From: Phlyctochytrium arcticum
Taxonomy: Eukaryota > Chytridiomycota > Chytridiomycetes > Chytridiales > Chytridiaceae
Length of the DNA stretch: 64,000 nt
Direction: 5' to 3'
Assembly (NCBI GenBank): GCA_025602905.1
Contig: JAHLKI010000016.1
Coordinates: 558,001 to 622,000, forward strand
The position numbers and the translations under genes were made by a program. Positions 52,365 to 62,528 of this stretch are shown one piece after another. Within the stretch, counting starts at the first letter, position 1. The number at the start of each line of letters is the position of its first letter. Under the pieces are notes generated by a model. It did not search any database and was not told the DNA's origin. It worked only from the letters and a program-made list of their open reading frames with translations.

Positions 52365-54427
52365 CTACTGCCCAGTGGTAGGATTTTTCACTGCCGCCAA
52401 TTCCTCTTTGAGACTTGCCAAAAGCTGCTCGGTTTCTTGTTCCCGTTGTTGCATTTGCTTAATGTAGGTACAGCCTGGAACAAACACACTATAAGCTTCT
52501 CAAACAAGGTACAAGTCCGTGATTCCAAACTTACATTCTCGTAAAACCACAACCTTGGATGGATTTTTTTCCGAGATGGGTGGCATAATCCGTCTCAAGT
52601 CTTCAAAGCAAAACTTAAGGGAATCGCGTCGTCGTTGTTCTGCTTGCTTGTGACCGTCACGACGAGCCTCGACAGTAGAAGTCACGTCGCCATCATAATT
52701 GAGACCAATTGTTCTATAGACTAAATTAGACTAGGGGTTACAATTAGGTAACGAGGGAGGAAACTTACTGGGTGTTTCCTTCTTTGATATTTTGATAGTT
52801 GCTTTTCTGGGTCAACCTAAGGGCTGCGGCCATGTTTGCTGAACCTGGTGAATGCAAGTCAGCGCAATCCCAACTATCCGGACAAATAGTATTACGTACC
52901 GTTAGGAAGAAGAGGTTTTAGCGAGGGCGATATCAACGGATAAGACGGAATACTCGTCGTGGGAGTCATGTGGGAATTCGGAGTGTTTGAGATTGCATCC
53001 AGCCGCATCAATTGTGCTGGGGTAATTGGCACAATCGGTTCGCTGCCCGACTCCTTTGTTGGATTCATTTGCGGGGTTAAAGCTGGTGAGATAAGTGTTG
53101 CAGCGGCTGCATGCTGGATTGTGAAATTGGAGAAATTGGGCAAGGCTACCGGGAAGGGTTCTTTGAAATATGGTTGGATTGGTGTAAGGGCTGAGGGACT
53201 ATATGTTATAGGCTTGTTTGGTATGATTGGAGTGTTTGCAGCTACTGGAGCTGCTGATGCCGCTGACGATTGCGTACTCGAATTGGGAGGATTGCTACTT
53301 TCGACGTGATCAGAGTAACTTTGACTCTTAGTCCGGCCACTCATGCCAGGTCGCAGTGCAGGAGATGCAATCTTGATGGAATTACGGCGTTGCGGAACAT
53401 GATAAGGTGAGACCAATGATGTTTTCTTTACCCTGTCTCGAGCTGGTGCTATTGGCATATTCGTCCGCTTCATTGGGTCCTTACGAGAGTCGTTTGTAGC
53501 AGAAGCGCTATTTAACTCTTTTTCGGACACGGGCTGAAGACTGGGAGATGTACCAATCAACTGAGTTTGCAGTTGTCGTACCATGGCCTGTAGAGCGGGA
53601 GAGTTCAAATTTTGCAGGATAAAATTCCGCGTATCGGCAGATGTATTCAAGTTGGATCTTGATGCCGGTCCTGCATCCGCAAATTCACTACCGCCTGACA
53701 TTTCAAAGGTGCTACTACCTCCGGCATATGACATTGGTAGACCCATGAACCCCCCATTTTCCATTTGCGGTAAAAGCGCAGGAGACGACAACGGCGTGAA
53801 GGAATCCGCTGGTAGAGGTGGATTAATGCTCATACGCTGAAAATCAGCGCTGGGCGTCATGGCCGGCGAGATCAGTGGAGTCAATAGCAGGTCTTCATCA
53901 GCGCCCCGATTCTGAAAAATTCCCCCTTGCTGCGGCTGCTGCTGGCCGATCAAGAAGGGAGAGTAAAGCGACTCAAAGTCCTGAGAGTCCTGACGAAACC
54001 GAGTGAATGCTTCACTTGAAAAAGGCGTTCCAGCACTGCTGATAGAGCCCATCATCAAATCAGCAAATGTATCATCGGGCATCTTCATCGCTTCACCCAT
54101 GTCAGTCATCATCTCATTCGTATTGTGGGATGCCGATCTTTCATCCACGGCCGGCTGAGTTGGCCCAGCCGCATAACTATTCGATGGGTGACCAGCGTTC
54201 TGGCCATTCAAAGAGTCGAAGAGTTGCTGGGGATACAATGCTTGTTCCTGCTGGTTCAGACCGTCCAAGAACGAGTTTACATCCGAATCAAAGTGTTGCT
54301 GAGCGTCAGATGATTTGTACTGAGCATTGTTTGGGTTTGGAGGAAGAAGGTCGAGGAATGCTTGGTCCAAACTGCTGAACGTGAGGGTCGTGGGAGTTGC
54401 ATTCGAGTAGAATTGCCCAGTGTCCAT
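52365..54427 (-). CDS. bHLH-leucine-zipper transcription factor (MLX/MONDO-like bHLH), 630 aa
   Basis: Predicted E-box-binding regulator. Four exons: 54427-52900, 52844-52769, 52713-52535, 52474-52365; the sum is 631 codons with stop. The first 500 residues are Ser/Pro/Asn/Gln-rich with repeated (S/T)PAL(T/L)P-type motifs, an activation-type region. The basic region EARRDGHKQAEQRRRDSLK has the His-Glu-Arg pattern that contacts CANNTG. Helix 1 and loop follow (FCFEDLRRIMPPISEKNPSK), then helix 2 (VVVLRECCTYIKQMQQ), which runs into a short zipper (ETEQLLASLKEELA) ending at the C-terminus. The bHLH looks closest to MLX/MONDO/SREBP-type factors, but I cannot name an orthologue. The ATG at 54427 is the first in frame; an upstream exon remains possible. 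Confidence 0.88.
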
Positions 54428-54631
54428 TTCGAGTCCAGGAACGATCAAATTGGGTGCACTTTTGCTCAACAAACTTGGGAGAACATAAATTCGACAATGG
54501 CAGCGCAGAGACCGAGCTGTTCTGTTGATGATAATGCACGTTTCCTACTGAGACATGGGACGAAAATCTCGTCGTTCTGAGCCCGCCCGTATGTGCTGCC
54601 GTGCTGCCGTGGCTCGTGCATTTGTAAACAG

Positions 54632-54750
54632 ATTTGGACAAATGAAATCGGGCATCAAAAAGGGACACAAGATTTGGAGATTTGACACGAACGGAATCGC
54701 TCCGCATGAACTGCCCTGAAGTGAACTAAACATAAGTGGCGCAACAGAGC
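54632..54750 (+). repeat. Left direct repeat beside the Fanzor pseudogene
   Basis: Two blocks: TTTGGACAAATG through GATTTGGAGATTTGA (54633-54690), then CGCTCCGCATGAA with GAACTAAACATAAGTGG (54698-54740). Both blocks recur in the same order and orientation at 56931-57090, on the other side of the pseudogene. The second block overlaps the start of the Fanzor-like reading frame. Confidence 0.75.
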
Positions 54751-56184
54751 TCAGTCGTAGTCTCGTAGACCTGAATCTGGAGGAAGCGTGGGAGGCAAAG
54801 GGGGAGGAGGAGAAGGCGGCGAGAGAGAAGAAGAGGAAGGAGCAGGAAGAAACTGACGGTGCGGAAGGACCGGAACTCGAACAAAAGAAACCCCGTTTGA
54901 AGTACCTCAAGATTTCAGTCGAAGAACCCGCTCATTGGAAGGCAAGAAAGGAGGCAGAAGGAGGCGAGGGAGCGTCAAGCTGCCGAGAAGGCTGCCAAGG
55001 CGGACGAGAAAAAATGTGGCCAACGAAAAGGGGAGTAGCTCGAACAGCGGGGCATGGGTGGAGAAGGCGATCAGATCCATGTCTTTCCAGTTGTATCCAT
55101 CGGAAGCTTTGGAGAAGGGGTTGTTGGATATTGCTGATGCGATAGACGCTCACGTGAAGGAGTTGTCGGAAACGGCGGAACTTTTGCGGAAAAGGGTGAG
55201 AAGATGAGTTTCTACTACGCCCGGAGCGAATATGTCTGTTTGACTCGCGACAAGTATCAGAAGATGGAGAAGGAAAATCGACTTAGCGAACTTACAGATT
55301 TGGAACGGCGGAAAAAGTATTTGGACATGCCGTACCGTGTTCAAGAATCTACCATCAAAGAAAGTATTGGCAACATCAAATTCGCCCAAACCAACTTCGA
55401 ACAGGGACACAATCGGGGTTATGAGGTTGGAGGGCGCGACGGGAGCAGAAGGTGGAAGACACTGAATTTCACCGCTGAGGGAATGCGTCTTCAACTGAAG
55501 AGCGTTGGAGTCACCATGTACCCGACAAGCAACTTTGTTGTGAAAGGTGGGGACCGCGGGCTCTATCTGAAGGATTGCGTCATTCGCTTCCTTGTCCGGA
55601 GGTGGAGTTGGGCAAGACAGGGAGAAAGAGGCGGGTACCAACAATTACAAGTTGAAACGGTGATGCGAGATAAACTTGAGAAACAAGATGAGGAATGGTG
55701 GACGGCCCTTGCCCCGAAAGTCAACACATTACTAGACAAGATAACAAAGGTAAGTTAGATAAGGTAGAACAAAGGCATGGGGCCATTATCTTGAATGCGG
55801 AGTGAAGAACGGTGGTCACAGCTTTAGGATACGGTACGATCCGTTCGAGCGGAAATGGTACCTCGTCCTCAGTCACGACGCCAAGGTCAAGGGTGCACCG
55901 TTCAGCCTGGTGTTCTGGGAAACGTGCTCAATCGAACAGGGACGGTGGCAAATCTTGCAAAGACCTGGATCTTATGTTTCGACACGCTATTCAATCGGAA
56001 CGTACTCGGGGGGAACATGGTTTTGATAGTTCCGGGGTCCCGCATTCCGTGGACCTGCTACGGTGCCCACCGCCGACTGTGCTACGGCGTATTTACTGAT
56101 ATTGTGGGAGAGATGAGTGACATTGCCAACAACATATCGCAACTCCAGCACTTGAGGGACACTGCCGCAAACCAAGTTGTAAGA

Positions 56185-56196
56185 GGGGGGGGGGGG
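56185..56196 (+). repeat. 12-G homopolymer
   Basis: Lies inside the Fanzor pseudogene exactly where the reading frame changes from DTAANQVV to KCTPRYTKD. It may be a slippage mutation or a sequencing error. Confidence 0.9.
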
Positions 56197-56483
56197 AGAA
56201 GTGTACGCCGCGGTACACCAAGGACAGAAAGCGGAAGAAACGGCTCGCCGGGAAAAAGAAGACCAAGAAACCGAAGAGGGGAAAGAAGACGTGCTCCTGG
56301 CAAATTAGACGCTTACATGACCAGCAGAAGGGAATCAGTCGTCAGGCACATGGGGCGCTCGCCAACCACCTGGTCCGATACTACGATACGATTGTCATGC
56401 CAGAGTTTATGACAGCCAATATGGTTCGGAAGAGAAGGCAGCACTTGAACTACCTCCGGTCTGCGACTTCACCACCATCCACG

Positions 56484-56505
56484 CCCCCCCCCCCCCCCCC
56501 CCCCC
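56484..56505 (+). repeat. 22-C homopolymer
   Basis: Inside the Fanzor pseudogene between RuvC-II and the FRQRL motif. Its length decides whether the two flanking frames join. Such a tract is prone to slippage and to miscounting in assemblies. Confidence 0.9.
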
Positions 56506-56930
56506 ACCAAAGGACGGCACCTTTATATTGCACAAAAGCACCCGAAAGGCAGCGCGATGGATATCGCATCATGCCTTCCGGCAAAGGTTGTTTGCAAAGG
56601 CGCTGGCTGATCCGTTGGAAACGAAAGACCTTGTATGCACCACGGAAGAATACACGACCAAGCAGTGCCCGTTCTGTTCATTCGTACACTACAAGATTGG
56701 GAGCAAGAAGACGTTCAATTGCGAAAAGTGTGGGGACAACGTTGGCAGTTTCAACATTGGTGTTCGAGCCCTGAAGGAGGAGGGCAGGGTCTTGTAGATT
56801 CTTAGTTCTTGATGTATATATAAACCCCCTACCTATTGGGGAGGAGAGTACTCACTTGGCATACAGTAGTGTAGCAAGCTAATGACGCTCTCCTGAATAA
56901 TAGTTGAACCACTCATCACAAAAAAACACA

Positions 56931-57090
56931 TTTGGACAAATGGAATTGTGCATCAAAGGTACAAAGATTTGGAGATTTGATGCGAAGTACTCCATAGTCT
57001 ACGTATCTGAGAGATTATGATACACATACAAAGAATCATGGCGGGATGCCATACGCTCCGCATGAATTGAACTAAGCATAAGTGGGGCCA
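56931..57090 (+). repeat. Right direct repeat beside the Fanzor pseudogene
   Basis: Holds the same two blocks as 54632-54750 (TTTGGACAAATG...GATTTGGAGATTTGA and CGCTCCGCATGAA...GAACTAAGCATAAGTGG) in the same orientation, but with about 65 extra bases between them. It is either the 5' stub of a second element copy or part of a duplicated flank. Confidence 0.72.
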
Positions 57091-57102
57091 AAAGTGAGAG
57101 GC

Positions 57103-57124
57103 AGCGTCTCTCCACAGAGACGCT
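57103..57124 (+). other. Perfect 9-bp hairpin with CCAC loop
   Basis: AGCGTCTCT and AGAGACGCT flank a four-base loop, about 305 bp after the Fanzor stop and just beyond the right repeat. Guide-RNA scaffolds of Fanzor/TnpB lie at the 3' end of the element, so this hairpin is a candidate remnant, but chance cannot be excluded. Confidence 0.4.
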
Positions 57125-57441
57125 TACCCGTCCATGAGAGCACCATTTGTAGCAGCGAATGTTCCCTTGATTCCCACCGTCTGAGTTGTTCAGGGCGATG
57201 AGCCAAAGGAGCCCAAAGACCTTTAGGTTTGGCCAGGTAGCCTGTGTGTGGGATTGACCTTCATCTCATCCGGAGGGAGACTTACCCAGCATCAACCATG
57301 ACTGCGCGAGATATGTGGTCTATCGTTGCTCCGTAAGAATGGCAGCCAGGCCTCGGTCGAGGGCTCAAGATTATGCACTGTCTGTGAGCGAGCAATTCCT
57401 CCCAAAAGTGATTTGAGCTGATGACGCGTATCGCGATGCGT

Positions 57442-58548
57442 TTACAGGATGATTGTGGTGGCTGGCATCTTGCCCGTCGGAGACAGCCTAAACTTCTTCT
57501 TGGTGACTACATAGTTTGTCTCGAAAGCGTAACCGTCCGAGATCATCCGCTGCGCTATCCTCGCAATATTCCGGGTATCATGCAATCCACAATGTTCCCT
57601 TCCCTCGAATACCATACCCAGCCCCTGCAGCATGCCGGCCAGATTCGTTCGTTCACATTTATAAAAGTGAATATACGACCTGCGCAGATCAATAAAGTGA
57701 CGCAAATAGACGGGCCGGCTGATTCTGGAATGGATACATTGCTTACGCATGAAGTCGCGAATGTCCCAGGGGCCATCGCAGACAAATTGAACTTGTCGGA
57801 AAGGGTGAGGAGCCCACTGCATGAGCCAGGTTTCAAATCGTTTCAGAACGGCTGTAAATGGTTCCGCATTGTCGATTGTCGTCTATGGGTTATGTAAGGG
57901 TTGGCGGAATCTACTTTTCATTGATGCTACAATGTACCTGACTTATTCCGGTGAGGCTTTTGCAAAAGTCGCTCAGAATAGGATTTTTCGATGGTTTGAC
58001 GTACCCTTGAAACTCTCCCATCTGAAAATTGAAAAGTTAAAGTAAAAGAGGATGAGAGATGGAAGTGGCGTGTCAGTTGTAACCTACCACTTCACCAGTT
58101 CGTGCATTCAGTAAAACGGCTGGGAATTCGATAATCTCATTATCAAAATCGAAAGCGGAGGTAGCCTCACAAGTGGCCTCGAAATCAATGACACAGAGAT
58201 ACTTGTCTGCCTTTTTTCTGGTTGACTCTGATGTTCAGACAAACTCACGATGTGATATGCCATAGATAAGTACCTAATTTTCAGTTTCTCTTCAAACGCC
58301 ACGGCCAAGGTATCCACAGAGACTGGCGGATCGCCTGTAGCTTGTGCAGCTTGTCGTTTTCGAGCGCTGCGTAACCGCTTCTGAAGATCCTTGCGGTGGC
58401 CCTTTGTGCTTAGACCAAGTTTGCCGAGCTGATCTCGCAGCTGCCCCACCGTACTTTTTGAGATGGTCCCGCTCGAATCTTCAAAGCTTTCATCGTTTTC
58501 ATTTTCGTCGTTCTGCGCACCCAATGAATGTTGGACTTGAGCACTCAT
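57442..58548 (-). CDS. ERI1: ERI1-type 3'-5' exoribonuclease with SAP domain, 312 aa
   Basis: DEDDh-family exonuclease. Animal and fission-yeast relatives trim 5.8S rRNA or histone mRNA ends and degrade small interfering RNAs. Four exons: 58548-58249, 58201-58088, 58021-57938, 57882-57442. A SAP domain lies at about residues 32-66 (TVGQLRDQLGKLGLSTKGHRKDLQKRL). The catalytic domain follows: YLCVIDFEATCE (first Asp and Glu), NEIIEFPAVLL, FCKSLTGIS, FVCDGPWDIRDFM (second Asp), and REHCGLHDTRNIARIA (His and last Asp), so all five DEDDh residues are present. The first intron (47 nt, acceptor ACAAG) is the weakest part of the model. The ATG at 58548 starts MSAQVQHSLG. The upstream DNA is interrupted 30 bp away by a MULE transposon. 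The orthologue is clear to family level. Confidence 0.93.
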
Positions 58549-58577
58549 GTGGTTTCGTAAGAAACTCTTTCCTCCGC

Positions 58578-58585
58578 GCAAAATC
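58578..58585. repeat. Left 8-bp target-site duplication of the MULE
   Basis: GCAAAATC directly abuts the outer end of the left terminal inverted repeat and is repeated exactly at 61941-61948 on the other side. Length fits the 8-11 bp duplications made by MULEs. Confidence 0.88.
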
Positions 58586-58677
58586 GGCGGCTGCCAAATC
58601 TCCACCACCAAAATCCTATTTCTTCACCCCCTGACTCATACCTGCCTCTCACAAAGTGTTTGCACAGCCACTCGCCC
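58586..58677 (+). repeat. Left terminal inverted repeat of the MULE
   Basis: Begins GGCGGCTGCCAAATC and ends CACAGCCACTCGCCC. Its reverse complement matches 61849-61940 with about four mismatches. Just inside it, at 58683-58760, short GCTTNTGTGAAC-like motifs recur five or more times. Confidence 0.92.
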
Positions 58678-58926
58678 TCACCTCTTTTGTGACAGCTTTT
58701 GTGAACCTGCTTGTGAACAGCTTCTGAAGCAGCTTGTGAACAACTTGTGAGGAAGCTCATAGAGACAGGACCCTTGTGGGAACTTTTGATGAGGTCGACA
58801 GACGATCTCATGTAATAGCGGAAGACATGTATATTGGAAAGATAAAACGGACTTTATGTGATAGCAAACAACAAATTTATAAGATAGGCAAGATCTTGGA
58901 AGAAGAGTGAAAATTTGAACCGATAA

Positions 58927-61744
58927 TTACTTTCTCAATGGGCATTTCCAATAAGTGTGGGAGGCCGAACCGCAGCCACTACATTTCCTTACGGCTCGGA
59001 CTATGGGTAGTGGAACTAGGGGCAGTGATGTCTCCGGTGAACTACCGGGGGTTGCAGTCTCCAAAGCCGCGGCTGGGCTGGCCATGTCCGTGTCGGAGAG
59101 GAAATCATCCGAGTACACTTGGGTTTCTAAAAAGGCAATAGGGCACTGCGAACGGTCATGCCCGCGCTCGTGACACACCCCACATTGCTGCTGACTCGCA
59201 AGCAATTGGCTTTCAGCAATTTCTGCCGTTGTCTTCGCGCGTTTGTTCCCACGCTTATGCGTGTTTTTCACAAAGCGACCAAGAGCCGGCTCGCGCACCT
59301 CCGAACCTGCGGCAACCGGCGGCAGATGCCATCTTTCAATGAAGTCACTCATTTTCAGTCCACGATCCTGCTTCTGCATCTCCAATATTTCATGCGAACA
59401 CGGCACACCCATGACAGTTCTATGCCATGAGGTACAGGGTTTCAGAACCAATGACCCTTCACTTAAAATAGTGTTAGGATCGTTTGCTTTGACAATTCTG
59501 TCAGCCTTGATCCGCTCTTTATCCACCATGTGAAGGATATGTAAAGGGAGTCGCTTGTTGACATCCGCATAGAAAGGCTTAATCATGACAGTTGGTTTCG
59601 CTCGCTTCTTGCTCTTTTTCTTTTGGTTGGGATCGTCTTGAAGGAGAAAGCGATTTTGAATAAGGGCATCAGAGGTCGCTTCGGTTCGGTGATTGGCCAT
59701 CTGTGCGGCGCATTTGTCTCTGATGGTTGTATAGAGGGTGTAGATGGTGGCATTAGCAGAACCATCATCTTTGATGGCATTCCAGTGCGCTCCTTCCACA
59801 CGAGAAGTCACAGTGGTATTCAAGTGCTGATGCTTGTCGATATAAATGCTGGACCAGTGTTGACGGAGCGGGAGCTTATTTTTTTCCAAATAGGCAATTG
59901 TTGCCTTATCCACGTCTCTCTCCATCTGTTCCCAAAGTTCCTTGAACTCTTCTTCGGTGGTAGCATTTTCCAGTTCCTCCCAGGCCCTATAACAAAAGAT
60001 TAGAACTATCCCTAGGTACCGGTGTGAGAATTACAAAGCGCAGTAAAACTCACTCTTTGAAGATGGCAAATGCTTCTGCATCATGCTTTTTGTCAGCGTC
60101 AACAAAGTTCTTTTGGCAATTCTTTTTAATGTTTTGCCATAAATGCCATCCGCAAAGTATGATTTTTGTGTTGGGCCACCGACTCTTCACAGCTCCAACA
60201 AACGCAGTATCGCAATCGATGACAACGACGGCTGGGGCTTTCGGGAGTGATGCTGTTATCCTGTCAATTGCAAGCTGGTAGTCTTCGGTGGTTTCGCCTG
60301 CCATTAGCATGAACGCGCCCGAAAACTTGTGGTACGTGTTCGTTATTCCCGCGACGTGGAGAAGAGTGCCGATTAGTCCGGTATGTGCAATCCATAATGA
60401 GCACATCACCAAACTTTGTCAAAAGCTCCGCCATGTATTGCTGTAGACGAGGAGTGTTACAACAAGTACAAATGAAGCTGCTGGCATGACAAACTCACAT
60501 CCGTTTGAAAAAACAAGTGCGTGAGAACATTTTCCTCATTTTGAATCACATCAGTTACAACCCCTTGGTCAACCATTTCCGCAAGATGATCTAGGAGGGC
60601 TGCGAGGGGAGAGCGACCTTGCAGTATATCGTCCATTCTTTTCGCCTTCCGATTGCCGATTTCTTTAACAACAATCATGGGAGACGACGTATGGTCCTTG
60701 ATGGTCGCCATGATTTTACGCGGCTTAGTTCCTGCTTTGATCATGGTATCGATGTCGTGGGCAACAGAGCTGTTCTGAGTAAAGCGTCGCGCTTGAAACA
60801 TAGATCGCAAACCCTCCCTCGTCAATTGCGGATGACCGGTGTGAGTGCCCGCGCCAGAGCCGTTGCCGAAAATGATCGTCCACTCTCCCACAAGGCCGTC
60901 CTTGACTGCACCCTTCAGAATTGCCATATACGTGCAACCTGACTTTTTGCTTCCCTTGTTGCGCAGTGGAACGCCTTCGTCTTTTGGTCTATACTCCCCA
61001 TAGCATGCGCAGGGGCGCCACAATTTGTGCACTGGGGTGTTAGGCCCACCAACGCGCTTTTCTCTCAAGTTTGAAATGGCAAATCCGTTGTCCATAGCAA
61101 ACTGCTTCAAAGCAAAATCGGCTTCCTCAGATGTAGCGAATGGGCCCGAGGGCGGAGGTGGGGGAGTCCATGCTGCGCAAAAGATGTCTTATCATCGTAT
61201 GAACCATTTCGTCTTCAATATTATCATACCATCGGAGGTTGGGGAATCTTGAAGTTCATCCATGACTACCTGATTGCCCAACTGACCGTTGTGTGCCGCG
61301 GCATCGCTGGAATTGCCATGTAAGCCGACCTCGGTAATGCCGATACTGGTATCTGCGCCTGCAATGAGGTACATTAGACTTAAGTAAAGTGATAGGGAAA
61401 AAAATACATACCTTCGAATTGATGCACACACTCAGAATTGTTTTGGATTTCACTGGTCGGGCTCAATCCAGTAACAGTTTCTGCTGAACATAAACAATTG
61501 ATTTATGAGATTTCTGTAAGGATATATGAACTACTGAAAGATATTTCAAGCTACCATCAGAGAGATCTGGACTGCCATGATCCACAGGTTGTACTACTCG
61601 CAAGGCCTTCTGCATCATAGTCGGCGTTACCTGCGTCAATGCCATCAATTCCGCGAACTTCTGGGCCATCATTCTGTTATTTTCCTCCATGAGCGCTTGC
61701 ATGGCCTTGAGGACATTTTCGGATGGAGGGTTGCTGCTGGACAT
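58927..61744 (-). pseudogene. MULE transposase (FAR1 + MULE + SWIM-like + zinc knuckles) with one frameshift
   Basis: Catalyses cut-and-paste transposition. Six exons: 61744-61555, 61483-61412, 61358-61230, 61172-60499, 60440-60054, 59986-58927. The N-terminus is short and helical. A FAR1-type DNA-binding domain follows (WRPCACYGEYRPK, KSGCTYMAILKG, HTGHPQLTREG). The MULE core begins FGDVLIMDCTYRTNR, then LLHVAGITNTYHKFSGAF and VVVIDCDTAF...ILCGWHLWQNIKKN, including acidic DDE residues. The C-terminus has a SWIM-like GVPCSHEI and two CX2CX4HX4C knuckles (CGVCHERGHDRSQC, CSGCGSASHTYWKC). Between CTYRTNR and LLHVAGIT (about 60370) the frame shifts, and a few residues usual there are missing. 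Total exon length is one base over a multiple of three, agreeing with a single frameshift. This copy is probably not autonomous unless the shift is a sequence error. Confidence 0.88.
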
Positions 61745-61848
61745 TTTTTATATTGGGCTACTAAAGAGTGTCGTTACTGTGAGGGGAGTGTTTGTGGGCA
61801 AGGAAGGGCAAAAATGGATCTGGGGCAACAATTGTCGGACTTTTGTCC

Positions 61849-61940
61849 GGGCAAGTGGCTGTGCAAACACTTTGCGAGAGGCAGGTATGAGTCAGGGGGT
61901 GGAGAAATAGGATTTGGGTGGTGGAGATTTGGCAGCCGCC
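61849..61940 (-). repeat. Right terminal inverted repeat of the MULE
   Basis: Reverse complement of 58586-58677 with about four mismatches, ending GGCAGCCGCC at 61940, next to the duplicated GCAAAATC. It lies just upstream of the transposase start and so probably carries its promoter. Confidence 0.92.
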
Positions 61941-61948
61941 GCAAAATC
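61941..61948. repeat. Right 8-bp target-site duplication of the MULE
   Basis: Exact copy of GCAAAATC at 58578-58585. DNA from 61949 rightward is therefore the original upstream neighbour of ERI1. Confidence 0.88.
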
Positions 61949-62528
61949 TCGGTGCACCTCCCCAACCCTATCTCCTTCCTTTTTGGGACTTTCTTCTTTT
62001 TCGGGCTTAATTACACAATTACGTAACGGCACTCCGACCCAGCTCCGACCTTCTCCGCTCTCCTTCAGGCTCTCCAGAGTCCATTCTGTACTTTCATTCA
62101 TTTACCCTTCCATCTAACCTTATTTAAACTTTTACTTCTGCTGGATTACTGTCTCCATTTTATTTTGGCCCTCAGATCCTACCAGCCCTTTCTCACTTCA
62201 TTTTGCGCCCTGCTATGAACTATTTCTTTTCAATGCATCTTGTTTGTTATTACGCTGCCGCTATGATACTTATTGCCAGCTCAATTCACCAGACCTTTTC
62301 CCACTTCCGCTCGTACTTTCACCTCCATCCCAATTTAAATTTGTTCGTCTCTGCTGGTGCTCGATATTTTTTTCTCTCTTTCCTCTCTACTTCCTTGATT
62401 GTTTGTGCTTGTATTTCCAGCTCCACTTTGTCTCAAGGATGTTTCCACTTCCCTACATTCCCCACTCTGTCTTTACTTACTATAATTTTGCCGTCTTCTG
62501 TCGCTGGATGTTCTCTATTTCCGCCATT

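Larger units (their letters stand above)
54721..56797 (+). pseudogene. Decayed Fanzor (eukaryotic TnpB-like RNA-guided nuclease) gene
   Basis: Fanzors are OMEGA-type RNA-guided DNA endonucleases of eukaryotic transposons, related to TnpB and Cas12. Recognised by its C-terminal half: DTIVMPEF (RuvC-II with its Glu, about 56390), HHAFRQRLFAKA, and the zinc ribbon EEYTTKQCPFC...CEKCG near 56650-56735. Upstream, RIRYDPFERKWYLVLS and a Lys/Arg-rich stretch (KRKKRLAGKKKTKKPK) match the region around RuvC-I and the bridge. It is broken: the frame changes at least twice near 54.95-55.03 kb, again near 55.2, 55.9 and 56.2 kb. The RuvC-I DPG motif is not intact (about 55895), and the RuvC-III Asp site reads VGSFNIGVRA where DRDxNGARN is expected. 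Runs of 12 G (56185-56196) and 22 C (56484-56505) coincide with frame breaks. Some breaks could be introns, but the lost RuvC-I and RuvC-III sites argue for a dead copy. Confidence 0.82.
58586..61940 (-). mobile_element. Mutator-like (MULE) DNA transposon, 3355 bp
   Basis: Complete element bounded by inverted repeats (58586-58677 and 61849-61940) and exact GCAAAATC target duplications. It encodes one transposase on the minus strand that fills most of the interior. The near identity of the two ends (about 4 mismatches in 92) and the intact duplication point to a fairly recent insertion. The position is 30 bp upstream of the ERI1 start codon, with the transposase on the same strand as ERI1, so read-through or antisense effects on ERI1 are possible. 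Confidence 0.92.
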
